This document shows positions 17,092-21,257 of a DNA stretch of 21,257 nucleotides, one piece after another (position 1 is the first letter of the stretch; every line of letters begins with the position of its first letter). The notes beneath the pieces are model-generated. The model was not told where the DNA came from and searched no databases. It was given only the letters and a program-made list of their open reading frames with translations. The DNA is from Oppiella nova (Eukaryota; Arthropoda; Arachnida; Sarcoptiformes; Oppiidae): positions 1-21,257 of the forward strand of contig CAJPVJ010000706.1 in the NCBI GenBank assembly GCA_905397405.1, in the 5' to 3' direction. The position numbers were made by a program, and so were the translations under genes.

Positions 17092-18234
17092 ATGTCACAA
17101 ATATTAGACAATTTTAAAATCTGTGCCAAAATACCGGATAATATTAAGCAAAAAATCATTTTAATCCACGTTTTCGACGACTCGAACGGGAAAAACATAT
17201 TATTCGTAGCAAACAATAATTTGGTGTACGGATTGGGATCTAATTGCGACGGCAGCCTAGGTCTGGGTCATAACACCCCTGTCGACACACCTGAGCTGAT
17301 CCCGGATCTATGTGGCAATAAGCTAGCACAATTTATCACCGGATATTCATTTGCGTTGGCCATAGATGACGGTAACAGGGTCTATAGTTGGGGTCATAAT
17401 AGTGAGGGTCAGTTAGCCCGGGATGTGACCCCAGAAGGCGTTTATCTAAAGCCAAACAAAATAGCATTTTTTGATAAGAAAAATGTTTCGCAAATCAGTT
17501 GCGGTTTACTTCACACCTTAGCCCTCACAGCTGAGGGACAGGTGTACGGCTGGGGTCGCAATAGCTTTGGACAGGTAGGTTGTGGTGTCACCGGGTCCGA
17601 GTATATTACTCGGCCAACCTTGATCAAATTTGCAAACAACTACGTAATCAAAACTATTTACGCTAATTTATCAGTGTCATTTGCCATAACCTGCGATGGA
17701 CAGGTATTTAGTTGGGGTTTCAACATAGATAGCCAGCTAGGTCATAATATCCCTGATGAGTTTGTGTTTACCCCGCAATTAATTATGGATTTATCTGGCA
17801 TTACGATGATATCCACGTCACTTTATATGACATATTTTTTGTCAAACACTAATTATTTGTATTTTTGTGGCAAATATTACACAAATAATTATGAGCTAGC
17901 ACAGAAACCTCCGGTTAAAGTGCAATCTACGTATACAATGACAGACTTATCGCACTTTTTATCGTATAATTACTCGGATTTTATGTTTGTATTAAGAAAT
18001 GATAAGGTATTCAAAGTACTGAATACTAACGGTATGAATGAGACAAGGTACAATAACTTTGAGGACTTTTATGCTAGCGAATATCAGATTACTTATAACA
18101 CGTTAAAAGTGATTCACAATGAGCCTGATATTAACGAAGTGGTATCACGGATTAGGTTGGATTCGACGAGTAATGGTACTAGCTCACTTATACTTATTTT
18201 TGGCCATAATAAATTTAACCTTAACATTTTATAG
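17092..18234 (+). CDS. RCC1-repeat (RCBTB-like) protein 3
   Basis: A 380-residue product starting at ATG 17092, a tandem paralogue of the preceding gene. RCC1 blades: about 38-62 (ILFVANNNLVYGLGSNCDGS, LGLG), about 87-112 (SFALAIDDGNRVYSWGHNSE, GQLA), about 143-167 (LLHTLALTAEGQVYGWGRNS, FGQVG) and about 197-222 (SFAITCDGQVFSWGFNIDSQ, LG). After the propeller comes a conserved QITYNTLKVIHNEPDINEVV, then a Ser/Thr-rich stretch and FGHNKFNLNIL. No BTB or other effector domain is present in frame. Its GC content is higher than that of copy 2, as if under stronger coding constraint. The C-terminal 30 residues are not conserved and may be intron read-through. A kinase-like exon lies 160 bp downstream, but a splice connection is unproven. 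Confidence 0.78.
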   Translation: MSQILDNFKICAKIPDNIKQKIILIHVFDDSNGKNILFVANNNLVYGLGSNCDGSLGLGHNTPVDTPELIPDLCGNKLAQFITGYSFALAIDDGNRVYSWGHNSEGQLARDVTPEGVYLKPNKIAFFDKKNVSQISCGLLHTLALTAEGQVYGWGRNSFGQVGCGVTGSEYITRPTLIKFANNYVIKTIYANLSVSFAITCDGQVFSWGFNIDSQLGHNIPDEFVFTPQLIMDLSGITMISTSLYMTYFLSNTNYLYFCGKYYTNNYELAQKPPVKVQSTYTMTDLSHFLSYNYSDFMFVLRNDKVFKVLNTNGMNETRYNNFEDFYASEYQITYNTLKVIHNEPDINEVVSRIRLDSTSNGTSSLILIFGHNKFNLNIL

Positions 18235-18240
18235 ATAATC

Positions 18241-18283
18241 AGCAATCAAGGACCACACAAAGAGTTTTAAGCAAACGTTTAAG
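18241..18283 (+). repeat. 43-bp direct repeat, copy 1
   Basis: It begins AGCAATCAAGGACCACACAA and is identical to 18454-18496. In the kinase frame it encodes AIKDHTKSFKQTFK and here continues YTVNK before a TAG, which fits the strand after a kinase glycine loop. Copy 1 lacks the glycine-loop lead-in; copy 2 has the lead-in but ends at an N. Confidence 0.85.
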
Positions 18284-18395
18284 TATACAGTCAACAAATA
18301 GTGGAAAATTGAGCGAGGGTACTTTTAAATATAGATACTGAACTTGTATTGGAATTAAATATTCAAATAATCGTTGATTTTAATTTTTAAATTAG

Positions 18396-18496
18396 AAAAC
18401 ATTTATGAGAGAGAATTCGAGGTTCTGGATACAATTGGATCGGGGGCATTTGCAGCAATCAAGGACCACACAAAGAGTTTTAAGCAAACGTTTAAG
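18396..18496 (+). pseudogene. Protein-kinase N-terminal fragment (glycine-rich loop)
   Basis: After an acceptor-like TTTTTAAATTAG (ending 18395), one frame reads NIYEREFEVLDTIGSGAFAA followed by IKDHTKSFKQTFK. FEVLDTIGSGAFA is the ATP-binding glycine loop (GxGxF-A/G) of a Ser/Thr kinase. It stops at an undetermined base (18497), beyond which the sequence is HSP70. Bases 18454-18496 are copy 2 of a 43-bp repeat. This frame differs from the long frame starting at 18405 that merges into HSP70, whose first 31 residues are therefore not HSP70. It may be the next exon of an RCC1-kinase gene, a separate kinase, or an assembly artefact. Confidence 0.6.
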
Positions 18497-18497
18497 N
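18497..18497. other. Undetermined base (N) at a probable assembly junction
   Basis: This is the only N in the window. It sits exactly at the end of a 43-bp direct repeat and at the switch from AT-rich kinase-like sequence to GC-rich HSP70 sequence that starts mid-domain. Confidence 0.9.
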
Positions 18498-20030
18498 ATC
18501 ACCAATGACCAGGGCAATAGGACGACCCCCTCGTACGTGGCGTTCACAGACACGGAACGTCTAATTGGAGACTCGGCTAAGAATATGAATCCGTCGAATA
18601 CCGTCTATGACGCCAAGAGACTGATAGGTCGGGGCTTTGATGACCAGTTGGTTCAGTCAGATATGAATCACTGGCCCTTCGAAGTGGTGTCCGATTCGGG
18701 CAAACCTAAGATCAAAGTGGACTATAAGGGAGAGTCGAAGTACTTCTCTCCCCAAGAGATCTCAGCGATGGTGTTGTTGAAGATGAAGGACATCGCGGAG
18801 GCATACCTGGGCGGACAGGTGTCCAATGCCGTGGTGTCAGTGCCCGCCTTTTACAACAACTGTCAGCGTCAGGCTATCAAAGACGCGGCAATCATGAGTG
18901 GTCTTAATGTCCTAAGGATTATCAATGAGCCGACAGCGGCGGCCATTGCGTACGGACTCGACATGAGGGGAGAGCGCAATGTCCTTATCTTCGACTTAGG
19001 CGGCGGTGCGCTCGACGTGTCGGTCCTCACCATCCAAAACGGCATCTTTGAAGTGAAGTCGACGGCCGGAGACAACCATTTGGGAGGCGAGGACTTCGAC
19101 ACCCGAGTGGTCAACCATTTTGTAGCGGAGTTCAAACGCCAGCACCGGAAGGATCTGTCGGTGAATAAGCGAGCGATGCGTCGGCTGAGGAGGGCCTGCG
19201 AGGACGCGAAGAGGACGCTCTCGTCGTCCAGTGAGGCGTCCGTCCAAATAGACTCACTCTTCGATGGCATCGACTTCTACTCAACGATCACGAGATCCCG
19301 GTTTGAAGAGCTGAACGAAGACCTGTTTCGGTCGACTCTGAAACCGGTGGAGAGGGCGTTGAGGGACTCCAAGCTGGACAAGGATCAGGTGCACGACATC
19401 GTACTGGTGGGCGGGTCGACACGGATTCCCAAAATACAGAAACTTCTTCAGGACTTCTTCGGCGGTAAACAACTCAAAAGCGTTAATCCGGACGAAGCGG
19501 TCGCATACGGGGCCGCAGTTTTGGCGGCGATCCTCAACGGCGGCAGGATTGAGGCCGTGCCGGACTTCCTGCTGCTCGACGTGACCCCCCTGTCCCTGGG
19601 CATTGAGACTGCGGGTGGAGTGATGACCACTGTTATCAAACGCAACACAACTATCCCCACTCGTCAGACCCAGACATTCACCACCGCATCGGACAATCAG
19701 TCTGTAGCTACCATTTGGGTGTATGAGGGGGAGAGTGCTATGACTCGAGACAACAACCTTTTGGGCAAATTATTGTTGACAGGCATTCCTAGGGCGCCCA
19801 GAGGTAAGTCTGAGATTAAGGTGACCTTCGACATCGACGCCAACGGTATCCTCGATGTGTCGTCCGTTGACAAGGGTATCTTCGAAAAGAATACCATTTC
19901 GATTCGAGAGGTGAACAAATCAAGTGAGGTGACCGAATTAAGTAAGGTGACCAAATCAAGTGAGGTGACCTCCGACATCGACGCCTACGGTATCTTCGAT
20001 TTGTCGGAAGATGACGAGTTTTTCCGATGA
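18498..20030 (+). CDS. HSP70-family chaperone, partial and divergent (no N-terminus, no lid)
   Basis: The coding match starts at [20 protein letters not shown], so the first about 30 residues, including the DLGTTYS phosphate loop, are missing at the N. The nucleotide-binding domain continues through [36 protein letters not shown] and [13 protein letters not shown]. The linker region [20 protein letters not shown] and beta substrate domain ([36 protein letters not shown]) follow. GGGTFD is changed to GGGALD, losing the conserved active-site Thr (Thr204 in mammalian Hsc70), and about four residues are missing after AKN. The alpha-helical lid and EEVD end are absent. Instead there are three KSSEVT-like repeats and a degenerate copy of [12 protein letters not shown] ending SEDDEFFR. 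It is intronless and GC-rich. It may be a decaying inducible-type HSP70 copy; the 5' truncation may be an assembly effect. Confidence 0.8.
   Translation: MTNDQGNRTTPSYVAFTDTERLIGDSAKNMNPSNTVYDAKRLIGRGFDDQLVQSDMNHWPFEVVSDSGKPKIKVDYKGESKYFSPQEISAMVLLKMKDIAEAYLGGQVSNAVVSVPAFYNNCQRQAIKDAAIMSGLNVLRIINEPTAAAIAYGLDMRGERNVLIFDLGGGALDVSVLTIQNGIFEVKSTAGDNHLGGEDFDTRVVNHFVAEFKRQHRKDLSVNKRAMRRLRRACEDAKRTLSSSSEASVQIDSLFDGIDFYSTITRSRFEELNEDLFRSTLKPVERALRDSKLDKDQVHDIVLVGGSTRIPKIQKLLQDFFGGKQLKSVNPDEAVAYGAAVLAAILNGGRIEAVPDFLLLDVTPLSLGIETAGGVMTTVIKRNTTIPTRQTQTFTTASDNQSVATIWVYEGESAMTRDNNLLGKLLLTGIPRAPRGKSEIKVTFDIDANGILDVSSVDKGIFEKNTISIREVNKSSEVTELSKVTKSSEVTSDIDAYGIFDLSEDDEFFR
19917..19970 (+). repeat. Three 18-bp tandem repeats inside the HSP70 frame
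   Basis: The units at 19917-19934, 19935-19952 and 19953-19970 encode [12 protein letters not shown] and KSSEVT. Units 1 and 3 are identical (AAATCAAGTGAGGTGACC). The GGTGACC core also occurs in the preceding [10 protein letters not shown] segment, suggesting the array grew from it. Confidence 0.85.
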
Positions 20031-20070
20031 CGACGATGACGATGAAAAGAATACGATTTCGGTTGGAGGG
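19962..20070 (+). repeat. Degenerate second copy of the HSP70 beta-strand segment
   Basis: GGTGACCT(C/T)CGACATCGACGCC occurs at about 19820 and again at about 19963. Downstream similarity resumes with GAAAAGAATAC(C/G)ATTTCG at about 19885 and 20043. The second copy contains the gene's TGA (20028-20030) followed by a GACGAT-rich run, so the reading frame ends inside the duplicate. Confidence 0.7.
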
Positions 20071-20472
20071 GACCAAAATACTTGTATTCTTCTATAAAAT
20101 GTTCATAAAATACTTGACAAGTATTTTTTGAAAATATGATGGCAATAGGCTAATTTGTTAAATTATTTTCATTGAAATTCATCAATTGTGCTATTATAAA
20201 GTTTATCCCTATTGATCCGAACTAGTTTAAATTTAATTAAAAATATTTACAATTATATTATAATAACAAAAACTATACCAAAATGCTGTTAATAATTAAT
20301 ATTTTGGGTACGATTTACGGAATATTCGTAAAATCCATACCTTATTCATAATTTATAATGACTCATTATTAATGAGCTTTAAAAAATATAATTTCAACTA
20401 TAAATGACACTGATTTATAGTATTATTGTATAATGTATAATAATATTGATTAAAAGAATATTTTATTGATAT
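20071..20472. other. AT-rich intergenic, no gene seen
   Basis: Sequence composition drops back to strongly AT-rich just after the HSP70 duplicate. AAATACTTG is repeated near 20077 and 20108 as a short local repeat. No RNA or protein signature is visible. Confidence 0.5.
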
Positions 20473-20664
20473 ATGTGATAGGTATATTCAATCTAAAGGC
20501 AACGGTTTAGCTTTGAAAACTTAGTAATGGAGATCTAAAGCACATAAATTAATAACTTACGCATACAATATATATGAGTCAGATGCTAATTTAAAACTTT
20601 TGCTTTACATTACTAAGTTTTCAAAGCTAAACCGTTGTCTTTAGAATGAATATACCTGTCACAT
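20473..20664. mobile_element. Small foldback element (57-bp inverted arms)
   Basis: The left arm 20473-20529 and right arm 20608-20664 are inverted copies with only a few mismatches. They include the exact core CAACGGTTTAGCTTTGAAAA, and the loop is 78 bp. No coding capacity exists. The arms do not resemble those of the elements at 9061, 7270 or 13347, so this is a separate family. Confidence 0.8.
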
Positions 20665-20820
20665 GTTACCATAGATTGAAATATAATTTATAAAACGAAA
20701 ATCATGTTATAAAATAATTTAAATAGTGGTATGAGTAGTTTATAAGATGATAATAATTTAAACCTTATAAAATAGTTTAGAAAGTTCATTAAATATGTAC
20801 TACAGGTGATTAACACTGGA
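20665..20820. other. Spacer before the F-box/LRR remnant
   Basis: AT-rich sequence with nothing recognisable. Confidence 0.4.
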
Positions 20821-21179
20821 CTCCCTATAGATTTAAGACAAATGTGTGAATCAATATCAATTTCGGACGATTACGTGAACTCGATGTCTATATTGATAAC
20901 TACAGTCACACAGGTTTTCAATACAAAACCGATTTGTCACTAAACATGTCTGAATGCAAACGATTAACACATTTGGTGTTAAAATTGAGAGATTTTGCAT
21001 TGAATGAGACATTTTTTGACTCAATTCACACACATTGACCACACATTCAAAAGTCGGTAATAACAGCCATTTTGGAGTTAAGCCCCGCTATGGAGGCATC
21101 GATTAAATTGTTACCAAAACTTATTAGTTTTAACTTTCATTCCGTGAAACCGTGTCCACTAAAATTTGAGGATTTTTAG
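20821..21179 (+). pseudogene. F-box/LRR C-terminal remnant (fourth family member, opposite strand)
   Basis: From 20850 one frame reads GRLRELDVYIDN, SECKRLTHLVLKLRDFALNE and TFFDSIHTH, a TGA at 21036-21038, then PHIQKSVITAILELSPAMEA and on to TAG at 21177-21179. It aligns with CKRLTHLSLDLSRFMLNELF and FFDSIHTHLPHIQTVYIRRE of the minus-strand copies; the TGA replaces the Leu codon of HTHLPHIQ. Just upstream (20821-20865) another frame, LPIDLRQMCESISI, matches the preceding paralogue segment, implying a frameshift near 20860. The F-box and N-terminal LRRs are absent from the window. It is a pseudogene on the strand opposite to the other three. Confidence 0.7.
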
Positions 21180-21257
21180 ATAATTACGATTATATAATTT
21201 AATGGATATTGTGTACAATTAATTATTTGTATTTACTATAATAATATTTAACTAAAA

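Noticed and set aside
18405-18497. Natural N-terminus of the HSP70 protein starting at ATG 18405
   Set aside because: Those 31 codons are the wrong frame of a kinase-like segment and are joined to HSP70 only across an N; another frame reads a glycine loop.
18869-19270. Minus-strand open frames across HSP70 (18869-19270, 19448-19660, 19697-20076)
   Set aside because: They are antisense shadows of the GC-rich HSP70 frame with no protein features.

Overview
The window is eukaryotic nuclear DNA: AT-rich spacers, short GT-AG introns, and small tandem gene families of animal type (DEG/ENaC channel, F-box/LRR, RCC1-repeat, thaumatin-like, HSP70). The gene mix and compact introns suggest an arthropod, with an acariform (perhaps oribatid) mite as best guess. 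That is inference; nothing in the window fixes the species.

Layout. 488-1888 (+) is a single-exon DEG/ENaC channel subunit. 2182-6624 holds three paralogues of a four-membrane-segment protein with a Pro/Gln/Tyr-rich tail. The first (+) is a pseudogene. The other two (-) are intact two-exon genes ending in PPSY tails. Between them lie a 5'-truncated tRNA-Thr-like sequence, a short repeat cluster and a small G-rich inverted-repeat element. 7270-7712 is a related, longer inverted-repeat element. 7926-12640 (-) is an F-box/LRR array: a truncated gene, a two-exon gene with a frameshift, and an F-box-less remnant with an in-frame stop. A fourth broken member lies at 20821-21179 (+). A long hairpin element (9061-9422) sits inside the array.

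12829-14049 (+) is a thaumatin-like gene that has lost its ATG and is split by a ~470-bp foldback element flanked by TTAA. Joining the flanks with one TTAA restores the frame exactly. 14376-18234 holds three RCC1-repeat (RCBTB-like) genes, two of them divergently placed.

18235-18497 is suspect assembly: a 43-bp direct repeat, a protein-kinase glycine-loop fragment and a single N. The N is followed at once by a GC-rich HSP70 gene that lacks its N-terminus and C-terminal lid and ends in an 18-bp repeat and a degenerate tandem duplication.

The genes do not look like one pathway. The picture is a birth-and-death region in which tandem paralogues decay next to several families of short inverted-repeat elements. 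I found no convincing new multi-gene system. The strongest observations are the TTAA element with its readable empty site, the graded decay of the F-box and four-TM arrays, and the anomalous kinase/HSP70 junction.
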